Shown piece after piece: positions 55,396 through 63,265 of a stretch of DNA of 64,000 nt. Numbering within the stretch: the stretch's first letter is position 1; every line of letters begins with the position of its first letter. Where the stretch lies: positions 7,280,001 through 7,344,000 of the forward strand of contig NZ_CP139247.1 in assembly GCF_034087045.1 (NCBI RefSeq), written 5' to 3'. The notes under the pieces are model-generated. The model searched no databases and was not told the DNA's origin. It saw only the letters and a program-made list of their open reading frames with translations. The position numbers were made by a program, and so were the translations under genes. This stretch comes from Chitinophaga sancti (GTDB lineage Bacteria > Bacteroidota > Bacteroidia > Chitinophagales > Chitinophagaceae).

Positions 55396-55437
55396 CACAC
55401 TCCTGAAATGGTAGAACAGGCAATCTCTCAAAAGAGC

Positions 55438-57885
55438 TTATACATAATCCACATCAGGCACAATAAACACACTCCTGAATTGTTTCTCCGCCAGTAATTT
55501 TATAAAATGCTCTCTGAGCAACTGCTTCGTTTGCGCAATTATTTTAGTATCCCTGGGCAACTTGATCATCATCTCCTGCAAATAATAATTCCTTACCCTG
55601 CCTACCAATGGTACCGCCGGCCCAACCAGGTGTGGGCCTATATGTGGTCTAAGCCAGTTCGCCAATACCAGCGCTGCCTGCTCCACCACCTTCTGGTCTT
55701 TATGTTTCAATGTCAACTTCAGCAAACGGAAAAATGGCGGATACCCAAAGTTCTGCCGCTCAGCAATCTCCGATGCGTACATCGCCTTATAATCATGTAC
55801 CGTTACAAAGTGTAAAATAGGGTGCTGCGTCCGGTAAGCCTGTATCAACACTTTCCCTTTTCCATGCTTTCGTCCCGCACGCCCACTTACCTGCTCCATG
55901 AGCTGAAACGCCCTTTCATTCACCCTGAAATCAGGGAAGTTCAACAAGTTATCCGCACTCAGGATCCCCACCAGATTCACATTATCAAAATCCAATCCCT
56001 TCACTACCATCTGTGTACCCACGAGAATATCAATCTCCTGGTTTTCCAGCAGCTGGATCATCTTATTATGACTATCCTTATTCCTCACGGCATCCATATC
56101 CATACGGGCAATGCGTGCTTTCGGAAACAATTCCTGCAAATCAGTTTCTATCTTTTCCGTTCCAAAACTCTTTGGTATCAGCGATTGACTACCACAGGCA
56201 GCACAGGTATGTACATAAGGATAACGGGTGCCACAATAGTGACAATGTAACAGGTCCTGATGTTTGTGATACGTGAGCGACACATCACAATTTTTACATG
56301 TCGGAATCCAGCCACAGGTGGTACACATCAGGAAAGGTGCATACCCTCTCCTGTTCTGGAACAGGATCACCTGTTTGCCTTGTGCGATGGTCGCAAAAAC
56401 GGCCTGTATCAGTTGTGGTGAGAAATTTTCCTGCATCTGCTTTTCCGCCTGCACTTTCTTCACATCTACAATCTCAATCTCCGGCATTTCCAATCCACCA
56501 AAGCGTTCATTCAGTTCAACTAATCCATACTTGCCCTGCGTAGCATTAAAGTAAGATTCCAGTGAAGGCGTGGCAGAACCTAACAATACTTTAGCCTTAA
56601 AGAGACCGGCATAATAAATAGCCGCATCCCGGGCATGATAGCGTGGCGCCGGATCCTGTTGTTTATAGGAAGGGTCGTGTTCTTCATCAAGTATGATCAA
56701 TCCCAGTTCGCGGAAAGGCAACAACAGGCTGGAACGTGCGCCCAGCAAGATGCGTAGCTCACCGCTCTTTACCTTATGCCATATTTCTACCCGCTCGTTG
56801 TTACTAAAACGGGAGTGATAAATACCGATCTTATTACCAAAATGTTTTTGCAAACGGCGTACAATCTGCGTAGTCAATGCAATTTCCGGCAAGAGGTACA
56901 GCACCTGGTTGCCGCTGGCAATATATTCTTCAATCAACTTGATGTACAACTGGGTCTTACCGCTGGAAGTGACGCCATGCAATAAGGTGACCGGTTTCTG
57001 TTCAAAGCTGTTTCTCACTTCCTGCAGGGCCTTATCCTGGGCAGGACTGAGCGTAAAGTCGATCTGTACATCTACCTTGCCACCACCGGGTACGCGGTCT
57101 ACCACTCTTTTTTCAATCCACACAATCTCCTTATCAACAAGGCCTTTCAGTTGTGCAGCGGAGGCGCCTGATTTTTTGAGCAGTTCACTTTGCAGCACAC
57201 TCCCCTGTGTTTTTACCAGGTGCAGGTAAGCCAGCAACAATTCCATTTGTTTAGGTGCTTTGCCCAACGTATTGAAAAGGTTGGACAGTTCTTCCTCTGC
57301 TTCGTAGCGGGCATGGAGTTGTACGTAGTTTTCCTTCTTCTCCTTATATACTTCTTTCAGCTCTTCGTACACCAGCAGTACTTTCTTTTCGATCAGTTTT
57401 TTGATCACAGAATATACTTCTGACTTGTCGAGAATGAGCTGTACTTCTTCAATACGGAGTTCTTTGCGTATGTGCAGTGCTTCTGCAATCATGTACTCAT
57501 CATCATCCAGGGCGGTGAAATCATCGCCATAGTCATCGTTGAACAACAATACTGTTTCGCTGGAAAGTTTGAGGTGTGCAGGCAGGGCGGCATTGAGCAC
57601 TTCTCCTTCACTACACATATAGTAAGCCGCCAGCCATTCCCAAAAGGCAAGCTGTGTGGGATACACGACCGGATCTTTGTCCAGTACGTCCAGCAGCGGT
57701 TTTGTTTTATAATCAGGTGGTGCGAGTTCGTGAATAGCCTTTACAATACCGGCATACTTCTTTTGCCGGCCTAATTGTACAGCAATGCGGCTGCCCACTT
57801 TTACGCTATCCAGCATATGATCGGGCACAGCATAAGTGTAGTTCTTAGGCAGTGCTAATGGAAGTATGACGTCTGCAAATTTCAT
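55438..57885 (-). CDS. priA: primosomal protein N' (replication restart helicase PriA)
   Basis: 815 residues. N-terminal DNA-binding domain, helicase P-loop in HGVTSSGKTQLY near residue 305, DEEHD Walker B near 400, LGSATPSLES, and the zinc-binding series CTTCGW, CKNCDVSLTYH, CHYCGTRYP and CAACGS around residues 535-580. It restarts stalled replication forks. Its start overlaps the stop of the plsC-like gene by one base (TGATG), indicating translational coupling. Confidence 0.97.
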   Translation of the reverse strand: MKFADVILPLALPKNYTYAVPDHMLDSVKVGSRIAVQLGRQKKYAGIVKAIHELAPPDYKTKPLLDVLDKDPVVYPTQLAFWEWLAAYYMCSEGEVLNAALPAHLKLSSETVLLFNDDYGDDFTALDDDEYMIAEALHIRKELRIEEVQLILDKSEVYSVIKKLIEKKVLLVYEELKEVYKEKKENYVQLHARYEAEEELSNLFNTLGKAPKQMELLLAYLHLVKTQGSVLQSELLKKSGASAAQLKGLVDKEIVWIEKRVVDRVPGGGKVDVQIDFTLSPAQDKALQEVRNSFEQKPVTLLHGVTSSGKTQLYIKLIEEYIASGNQVLYLLPEIALTTQIVRRLQKHFGNKIGIYHSRFSNNERVEIWHKVKSGELRILLGARSSLLLPFRELGLIILDEEHDPSYKQQDPAPRYHARDAAIYYAGLFKAKVLLGSATPSLESYFNATQGKYGLVELNERFGGLEMPEIEIVDVKKVQAEKQMQENFSPQLIQAVFATIAQGKQVILFQNRRGYAPFLMCTTCGWIPTCKNCDVSLTYHKHQDLLHCHYCGTRYPYVHTCAACGSQSLIPKSFGTEKIETDLQELFPKARIARMDMDAVRNKDSHNKMIQLLENQEIDILVGTQMVVKGLDFDNVNLVGILSADNLLNFPDFRVNERAFQLMEQVSGRAGRKHGKGKVLIQAYRTQHPILHFVTVHDYKAMYASEIAERQNFGYPPFFRLLKLTLKHKDQKVVEQAALVLANWLRPHIGPHLVGPAVPLVGRVRNYYLQEMMIKLPRDTKIIAQTKQLLREHFIKLLAEKQFRSVFIVPDVDYV

Positions 57886-58625
57886 CAGTAACTTAATAAT
57901 TCTTTTTCCATGATATCAAACACCTGTTGTTTCAGCGCTGGCAAATCGTCCATGGTCATACCTGCTACATTTACAGGAGGCAGGTAAACGATGCGGCAAC
58001 GGCCAGGGTTCAGTCTTTGTAATTTAGAACGGGGCATACGATCCTTACAATCCAGGTACAATATGGGTTGCAGGGGCGTTTGTGTCTCGATCGCAATTCG
58101 GAAAGCCCCGTTGTGAAATGTAGTGAGGGGCTTATCAGTATCGTTGGTGGTACCTTCAGGGAAGATGAGGATGGATACTCCTTCCCTGATGGTAGCAATG
58201 AGTTCGCGTACGCTTCTGGAGCGGGCTTTGGCATCAGAACGGTCTACAGGTACGACAGCATGTTTGTAAATAAAACCGAAGAGTGGTATTTTCTGCATTT
58301 CGATTTTGCCCAGGGGGCGGAAAGGGAGGCGCATTACACCTACAGCAAGCGCGGCATCGAGGTAGGTGGCATGATTTACAACATAAATAAATGGCGTTTT
58401 ATCAGTACGATCGTATTTATAAATTCTTTTAACGATGATGCCTACAGCAGGGAACCAGGTGCGTGACCAGAACCACAGGAAATAATAAATAATATTACCA
58501 CCTCTGATTCTACCTGAAAAGCTGGCAAGGAAGATAAATGGAAGAATGAGCAACATTATACCGATAAACATAATGGAGGCATATATGGTATACACCCATT
58601 GAATTGGTTTTAGCAAAAGCTTCAT
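57885..58625 (-). CDS. 1-acyl-sn-glycerol-3-phosphate acyltransferase (PlsC family)
   Basis: 246 residues from MKLLLKPIQW; a start 9 codons earlier is possible. One N-terminal hydrophobic segment, then the acyltransferase motifs NHATYLDAAL (H-x4-D), VPVDRSDAKARSRS, and FPEGTTNDTDK. It adds the second acyl chain to lysophosphatidic acid or a related lipid at the inner membrane. It is coupled to priA downstream. Confidence 0.92.
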   Translation of the reverse strand: MKLLLKPIQWVYTIYASIMFIGIMLLILPFIFLASFSGRIRGGNIIYYFLWFWSRTWFPAVGIIVKRIYKYDRTDKTPFIYVVNHATYLDAALAVGVMRLPFRPLGKIEMQKIPLFGFIYKHAVVPVDRSDAKARSRSVRELIATIREGVSILIFPEGTTNDTDKPLTTFHNGAFRIAIETQTPLQPILYLDCKDRMPRSKLQRLNPGRCRIVYLPPVNVAGMTMDDLPALKQQVFDIMEKELLSY

Positions 58626-58764
58626 GATAAATGCCTGTCTGTTTTTAGTCACATGCGAGCCTGAAAATTACATTAATTGTGTAAAGATGGCGAATATTTA
58701 TTTTATGATAATTCCCGCGGAAGGCTGGTGGAAAGCCTCCGTTAAATATACAACCAAATGATAA

Positions 58765-59202
58765 TCAATGGCAATCACATTGCCATTCTTTATCCAGGTC
58801 TATACAGGTCACTACTTTGGTTTCGCCGCTGCAGGGAGCGAATACGATCCGAAGGTGCTGACCATCGTCGGAATATCCTTCCAGTGCGTAGGTAGGACAA
58901 GGTAAATCGCGTGGATTTGACTTTTCAGTATTGATTTGCCCTGTTTCCAGGATCTCCGCCACCTCCCTTTCGGTGATCTGCCTGCAATCCATGCGGCAAC
59001 GGGCGTGTTTGGTGTAGGTAAGGCGTGCGTGCCTGTCAAGATTCGATGGGTCATTGACCGGGTTGGGTAATGGTCGCTCCACAGTGCCGTTACCCTTTAC
59101 CTGCGGGCGGTGCAATGGACCTTTCCACCATTGCTGCTGCCAGGCTAAAACAAGTAGCAGCGCCAACAACAACATTGGAATGTACTTACCTTTTGATCTC
59201 AT
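58765..59202 (-). CDS. DUF4258-domain protein with N-terminal membrane anchor
   Basis: 145 residues: one membrane segment (IPMLLLALLLVLAW, about 8-22), a proline-rich linker, and a DUF4258-like domain (YTKHARCRMDCRQITEREVAEIL, about 65-140) ending in a Cys/His-rich tip. DUF4258 domains resemble toxin nucleases of the RelE-like/BECR fold, but an isolated anchored copy has no known role. No antitoxin-like gene is adjacent. Confidence 0.8.
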   Translation of the reverse strand: MRSKGKYIPMLLLALLLVLAWQQQWWKGPLHRPQVKGNGTVERPLPNPVNDPSNLDRHARLTYTKHARCRMDCRQITEREVAEILETGQINTEKSNPRDLPCPTYALEGYSDDGQHLRIVFAPCSGETKVVTCIDLDKEWQCDCH

Positions 59203-59308
59203 AGTGTCTCACAGATTGCTGAAAGATTGCATCTTGGAGAGGCAAGCTATACATTTTTAGCAAAATATCCTTAAAAATTACCCCTTTTCAACTCTCATAA
59301 AAAGGAAT

Positions 59309-59317
59309 TACCTTTGC
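59309..59317 (+). promoter_or_regulatory. -7 box of mtaB
   Basis: TACCTTTGC, with TTTC 19 bp upstream as a near match to TTTG (59286-59289). Predicted start near 59323. Confidence 0.65.
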
Positions 59318-59374
59318 GGGTTCGGTAACAGGCCATTCCGGCTCATACCCTTAGTGGACAAAGTAATTGAAACG

Positions 59375-60652
59375 ATGACAACAGCGAAAACAGTAGCTTT
59401 CCATACACTCGGCTGTAAGCTGAACTTCTCCGAGACCTCTTCCTTGAGCAGGTTGCTGGAGCAGGATGGCTTTGTGCAAACAGATTTTGAAGGGCAGGCA
59501 GATGTGTATGTGATTAACACCTGCTCTGTGACAGATAATGCCGACAAGGAATGCCGTTACCTGGTACGCCGTATTCAGCGCCGGGCGCCGGAAAGCAGGG
59601 TGGTAATCACCGGGTGTTATGCACAGCTCAAGCCAAAAGAAATTGCTGAGATCGAAGGGGTAGACCTCGTACTGGGGGCTGCTGAAAAGTTCAACCTGGT
59701 GGAGCACCTGAAGAACCTGACCAAGGGAGACAGTGCAAAAATATGCAGCTGTGATATTGAGCAGGTAAATACTTTCCATGCATCTTATTCTATGAACGAC
59801 CGTACCCGTACCTTCCTGAAGGTGCAGGATGGTTGCGATTATACCTGTTCATTCTGTACCATTCCGATGGCAAGGGGCAAGAGTCGTAGCGATTCAATTA
59901 CGAACGTGATGGAACAGGTGCAGCAGATTGCGGAGAGCGATGTGCGCGAAATTGTACTAACCGGGATCAACCTGGGAGATTTCGGGAAAGGGTTGCAGGG
60001 TGGTAAGAAAAGAGAAGAGACATTTTATGAACTGATACAGGAGCTGGATAAGGTAGAAGGTATAGATCGTTATCGTATTTCATCTATCGAACCGAACCTC
60101 CTGAGTAATGAGATCATTGAGTTCGTAGCGAACAGTCAGCGGTTTATGCCGCACTTCCATATTCCTTTACAGAGTGGTAGTAATGAGGTACTGGGGGCTA
60201 TGCGTCGTCGTTATCGCAGGGAGTTGTATGCAGAAAAAGTAGGGCTGATCAAACAGTTTATGCCGCATTGTAGTATAGGGGTTGACGTGATAGTAGGTTT
60301 TCCGGGAGAAACGGATGCACATTTCCAGGAAACGTATGATTTTTTACATGCGCTGGATGTGAGCTATTTACATGTTTTTACTTACTCGGAGAGAGCGAAT
60401 ACGGCAGCGCTGGAAATCCAGCCAGTAGTGCCTGTGCACGTGCGGAACGAGCGGAATAAGGTGCTGCGTAACCTGAGTCATAAGAAGGCGCAATACTTTG
60501 CGGAGCAGTATGTGGGAGAGACAAGAAAAGTGTTGTTTGAAAAATTCCATAAAGAAGGCATGATGGAAGGGTATACAGACAATTACATCAAGGTAACAAC
60601 CCCGGTAAGACAAGAATGGGCGAATAATATTATCGACTGGAAACTCAGATAG
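59375..60652 (+). CDS. mtaB: tRNA t6A37 methylthiotransferase MtaB
   Basis: 425 residues from MTTAKT; an ATG seven codons earlier (59354) is also possible, but the conserved TVAFHTLGCKLNFSE begins right after the chosen start. The N-terminal UPF0004 domain has three cysteines (LGCKLN, INTCSV, TGCYA), followed by the radical-SAM motif CDYTCSFCTIP and a C-terminal TRAM domain. It adds a methylthio group to t6A at position 37 of ANN-decoding tRNAs. It is followed by a tRNA cluster. Confidence 0.95.
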   Translation: MTTAKTVAFHTLGCKLNFSETSSLSRLLEQDGFVQTDFEGQADVYVINTCSVTDNADKECRYLVRRIQRRAPESRVVITGCYAQLKPKEIAEIEGVDLVLGAAEKFNLVEHLKNLTKGDSAKICSCDIEQVNTFHASYSMNDRTRTFLKVQDGCDYTCSFCTIPMARGKSRSDSITNVMEQVQQIAESDVREIVLTGINLGDFGKGLQGGKKREETFYELIQELDKVEGIDRYRISSIEPNLLSNEIIEFVANSQRFMPHFHIPLQSGSNEVLGAMRRRYRRELYAEKVGLIKQFMPHCSIGVDVIVGFPGETDAHFQETYDFLHALDVSYLHVFTYSERANTAALEIQPVVPVHVRNERNKVLRNLSHKKAQYFAEQYVGETRKVLFEKFHKEGMMEGYTDNYIKVTTPVRQEWANNIIDWKLR

Positions 60653-60705
60653 AGAGCGGGTTTCAGAGGAATAAGAAAATAATTTCGAAAGATTTCTAAA
60701 AAAAA

Positions 60706-60737
60706 TTTGGCGAAATAAAACAATTTTCTACCTTTGC
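60706..60737 (+). promoter_or_regulatory. promoter of the tRNA-Val cluster
   Basis: TTTG (60706-60709), 19-bp spacer, TACCTTTGC (60729-60737): exact consensus, 34 bp before the first tRNA. Confidence 0.9.
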
Positions 60738-60771
60738 AATCCTCTCAGACGAGAGGGCAACAAACGAAAAA

Positions 60772-60846
60772 GGGAGTTTAGCTCAGCTGGTTCAGAGCAT
60801 CTGCCTTACAAGCAGAGGGTCGATGGTTCGAATCCGTCAACTCCCA
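60772..60846 (+). tRNA. tRNA-Val (anticodon TAC), copy 1
   Basis: 75-base cloverleaf with all four stems, anticodon TAC in loop CTTACAA, T loop TTCGAAT. CCA is not encoded as a unit. Identical to the next two copies. Confidence 0.96.
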
Positions 60847-60880
60847 CCTCTTCAAAAGTTCTTTCACATTACCATTAATT

Positions 60881-60955
60881 GGGAGTTTAGCTCAGCTGGT
60901 TCAGAGCATCTGCCTTACAAGCAGAGGGTCGATGGTTCGAATCCGTCAACTCCCA
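60881..60955 (+). tRNA. tRNA-Val (anticodon TAC), copy 2
   Basis: Identical in all 75 bases to the copy 34 bp upstream. The spacers differ in sequence, so the duplication is not recent at the level of the whole unit, or the spacers have drifted. Confidence 0.96.
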
Positions 60956-60995
60956 CATTTTTTGAAACGTTCTTCTTAATGGTAATTTAAGTAAT

Positions 60996-61070
60996 GGGAG
61001 TTTAGCTCAGCTGGTTCAGAGCATCTGCCTTACAAGCAGAGGGTCGATGGTTCGAATCCGTCAACTCCCA
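60996..61070 (+). tRNA. tRNA-Val (anticodon TAC), copy 3
   Basis: Third identical copy, 40 bp after the second; a terminator follows 2 bp later, so the three are one transcript. Confidence 0.96.
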
Positions 61071-61071
61071 C

Positions 61072-61103
61072 AAAAAGCCTTAGCGATTGCTAAGGCTTTT
61101 TTG
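61072..61103. terminator. terminator of the tRNA-Val operon, bidirectional
   Basis: Perfect 12-bp arms (61073-61084, 61089-61100; core AGCCTTAGC) with A and T runs on both sides; also serves the protease gene ending at 61105 on the minus strand. Confidence 0.92.
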
Positions 61104-61104
61104 T

Positions 61105-62031
61105 TTAATCTCCTTTTTCTACCGGTGTCACCCTCACCTCCTTCATCTCACTTCCTCTTATCACTTTCAAAAACTGCCACTGCCCGATCTTCTCCTCCGT
61201 CATCATTTTAAAAAACTGGTCCGCCGTCTCCACCATCATATCTGCAAATCCCACAATGATATCCCCACTCAACACACCAGCTTTTGCCGCCGGACTATTT
61301 CTCTCTACCTGTGTGACAAACAATCCCTGCCGATTCTTTACTTCATGAATGGCTCTCAACCTCGGCACCAGGTCTACCTGCTGCATAGCCACACCGATAT
61401 ACGCACGCTTCACCTTTCCAAAACGAATTAACTGATTTGCGATCGATTTAGCCGTGTTTATACTAATAGCGAAGCATAAACCCTGTGCACCATTTATAAT
61501 CGCTGTATTGACCCCAATTACGGCCCCATCGCCATTTATCAGCGGACCTCCTGAATTACCAGGATTCAAGGCGGCATCTGTTTGAATCAATGCATCCATC
61601 ATCATTCCATCAGCACCTCTTAATGATCGGCCTAAGGCACTGATCACCCCTGTTGTTACCGTATGCTGAAAGCCTAAAGGATTGCCGATGGCAATTGCGA
61701 GTTGTCCCACCTTTAATTCATCAGCGTCTCCAAAGGGCACTGTTGTCATCACCCCTGCTTCAATCTTCAATACAGCTAAGTCTGTTGCTGCATCCTGCCC
61801 CGCAAGATACGCGGGGTAAGTTCTCCCGTCCTGCAACATTACCCTCAGATAGTTGGCGCCTTTTACGACATGGCTGTTCGTAAACAGGTATCCATCTGAG
61901 GAGAAAATAAACCCGGAACCAGATCCTCCCACAACGTCACCGCGTGGGCTGCGTTCCAGGCGTTCTATTTTTACCACCGCCGGACTTGCTTTTTCAACGG
62001 CAGAAATAATTACCTGAGAATATGTGTCCAT
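61105..62031 (-). CDS. S1C (HtrA/DegP-like) serine protease with PDZ domain
   Basis: 308 residues. Trypsin-like domain with catalytic His in FTNSHVV, Asp in ATDLAVLKIE and Ser in NPGNSGGPLI, then one PDZ domain (about 215-300, with GVLSGDIIVGFADM). Unlike most HtrA proteins it has no signal peptide or membrane segment, so it appears cytoplasmic, or the true start is elsewhere. It would degrade or sense misfolded proteins. Upstream is the repeat-rich intergenic region. Confidence 0.9.
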   Translation of the reverse strand: MDTYSQVIISAVEKASPAVVKIERLERSPRGDVVGGSGSGFIFSSDGYLFTNSHVVKGANYLRVMLQDGRTYPAYLAGQDAATDLAVLKIEAGVMTTVPFGDADELKVGQLAIAIGNPLGFQHTVTTGVISALGRSLRGADGMMMDALIQTDAALNPGNSGGPLINGDGAVIGVNTAIINGAQGLCFAISINTAKSIANQLIRFGKVKRAYIGVAMQQVDLVPRLRAIHEVKNRQGLFVTQVERNSPAAKAGVLSGDIIVGFADMMVETADQFFKMMTEEKIGQWQFLKVIRGSEMKEVRVTPVEKGD

Positions 62032-62318
62032 GTCAGGAGGACATCAAATATCTTACCCTGAAGAAATTGGGGACAAGGTGGCAGGGAGATGGGGGGTGGG
62101 GCTGACAATTAGGCTAGCGGGGGGTAAATAATGGCTTTAAAACAGGTAAGGGGGGGTTAGCTTACTTAAAATGTCCAGGAAGTGTCTTATATAACTTCGG
62201 TATAGATTCGGTATAGATTCGTCACTAATAGGTCACTAAAAGGTCACCTCAATATCCCAGGGATAATGAAATGCCCTTTTGGTGACCTTAAGATAGCGAA
62301 GTGATGACGAAGTTGTAT
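62032..62318. other. intergenic stretch with G runs, short direct repeats and an inverted repeat
   Basis: Contains G tracts at 62069-62072, 62084-62086, 62091-62096, 62098-62101, 62119-62124 and 62150-62156; two copies of GGTATAGATTC and three of GTCAC-type repeats at 11-bp spacing (about 62200-62250); and AAGGTCACC (62240-62248) facing GGTGACCTT (62281-62289). No coding potential that I can support. Confidence 0.6.
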
Positions 62319-62494
62319 CGAAGCTTTGCTGAAGAATTACTGAACGTTTGCTGAAGAATTACCGAAGCTTTGCCGAAGAATTACTGAACGTTTGCTGAAG
62401 GATTACCGAAGCTTTGCCGAAGAATTACTGAACGTTTGCTGAAGGATTACCGAAGCTTTGCCGAAGAATTACTGAAGCTTTACCCCAATTTTAC
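62319..62494. repeat. 22-bp tandem repeat array, eight units
   Basis: Eight consecutive 22-bp units, alternating TGAACGTTTGCTGAAGAATT-type and CGAAGCTTTGCCGAAGAATT-type forms, each ending AC; the last is diverged. Each unit splits into two similar 11-mers, and the first half centres on a palindromic hexamer (AACGTT or AAGCTT). 22 is not a multiple of three and stops occur, so the array is probably not coding. Confidence 0.9.
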
Positions 62495-62611
62495 CCAGGC
62501 TTTATTTCACTCAACCCCTCATTATCGCTTCGCCAAAAAGTTTTATCGCTTCGTCAACGACTTTTTTCGCACCGCCACCACCTATCCCCTAATATTGCCC
62601 AAAACAATTGT

Positions 62612-63082
62612 ATGGCAATAGTCAAAGACAACATCCTCCTTCAGCTCGTCAACGGTAGCCTGGGGGACATTATCACCATCTATGTCCGAAACGGACAAAT
62701 CATCATGGCAAAGAAAAGAGGGCCATCCACCCTCCCTCCTTCTTCCAAACAATTATTAGCGCGCCTGAGAATGAAAATTGCCGCAGCACTGGCATTAGAA
62801 ATGATCAAAGACCCAGATGTAAAAGCAGCCTTCGCGGCAAAAGCCGGCCCGGGACAAAATGCGTTTAATATGGCGGTAAAGGAAGCATATAAAATGCCCA
62901 TCGTGCAGGAAACGGAGCTGCCTCCTGCTAAAAAAAATATCCCGCCTCAAAAGAAAAGAGACGGGATAAAAAATCTATTGATTCCTGAACATCTGCTGCA
63001 TCCGGAGAAATTGCTTTCTGGAAAATTATTTCCTGAAAAGATACTCCCTGAGAAAAAATGGCCTGAGAAAAAATTACCGTAG
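62612..63082 (+). CDS. small conserved Bacteroidota protein with C-terminal pentapeptide repeats
   Basis: 156 residues. The N-terminal part (MAIVKDNILLQLVNGSLGD, then YVRNGQIIMAKKRGPS and AKAGPGQNAFNMAVKEAY) resembles a small, lysine-rich protein family I have seen in Bacteroidota, with no known function. From about residue 128 the tail consists of pentads such as LLPEK/FPEKI/LPEKK/WPEKK. The gene stops at TAG (63080-63082), but the same repeat continues in the same frame beyond it. No signal peptide; probably cytoplasmic or nucleic-acid-associated given its charge (inference). Confidence 0.7.
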   Translation: MAIVKDNILLQLVNGSLGDIITIYVRNGQIIMAKKRGPSTLPPSSKQLLARLRMKIAAALALEMIKDPDVKAAFAAKAGPGQNAFNMAVKEAYKMPIVQETELPPAKKNIPPQKKRDGIKNLLIPEHLLHPEKLLSGKLFPEKILPEKKWPEKKLP

Positions 63083-63253
63083 AACTAACTGCCGGAGAAT
63101 TTACTACCGGAGAACTTGCTGCCGGAGAAATTACTACCGGAGAAATTACTGCCGGAGAAATTACTGCCGGAGAACTTGCTGCCAGAGAAATTACTGCCGG
63201 AGAACTAACTGCCGGAGAATTTACTACCGGAGAACTTGCTGCCGGAGAACTCA
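62997..63253 (+). repeat. 15-bp tandem repeat array, coding then interrupted by stops
   Basis: Units of the type CTGCCGGAGAAATTA; eleven regular copies at 63089-63253 and about five diverged ones inside the gene's 3' end. All are in frame with the gene (LPEKL or LPENL), with stops TAG at 63080, TAA at 63086 and TAA at 63206. Confidence 0.9.
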
Positions 63254-63265
63254 TTTCCTTAGGGC

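Noticed and set aside
62436..62621. 61-codon plus-strand frame starting in the 22-bp array
   Set aside because: Its first part is the repeat itself, the rest resembles no protein, and it overlaps the start of the real gene at 62612.
62319..63253. CRISPR array
   Set aside because: Repeat units are contiguous without unique spacers, and no cas gene is present.
62928..63254. 108-codon frame on the minus strand through the 15-bp array (Ser/Pro/Ala/Val repeats)
   Set aside because: Repeats with a period divisible by three keep several frames open. The plus-strand gene has a recognisable conserved N-terminal region; this one has none and ends inside that gene.
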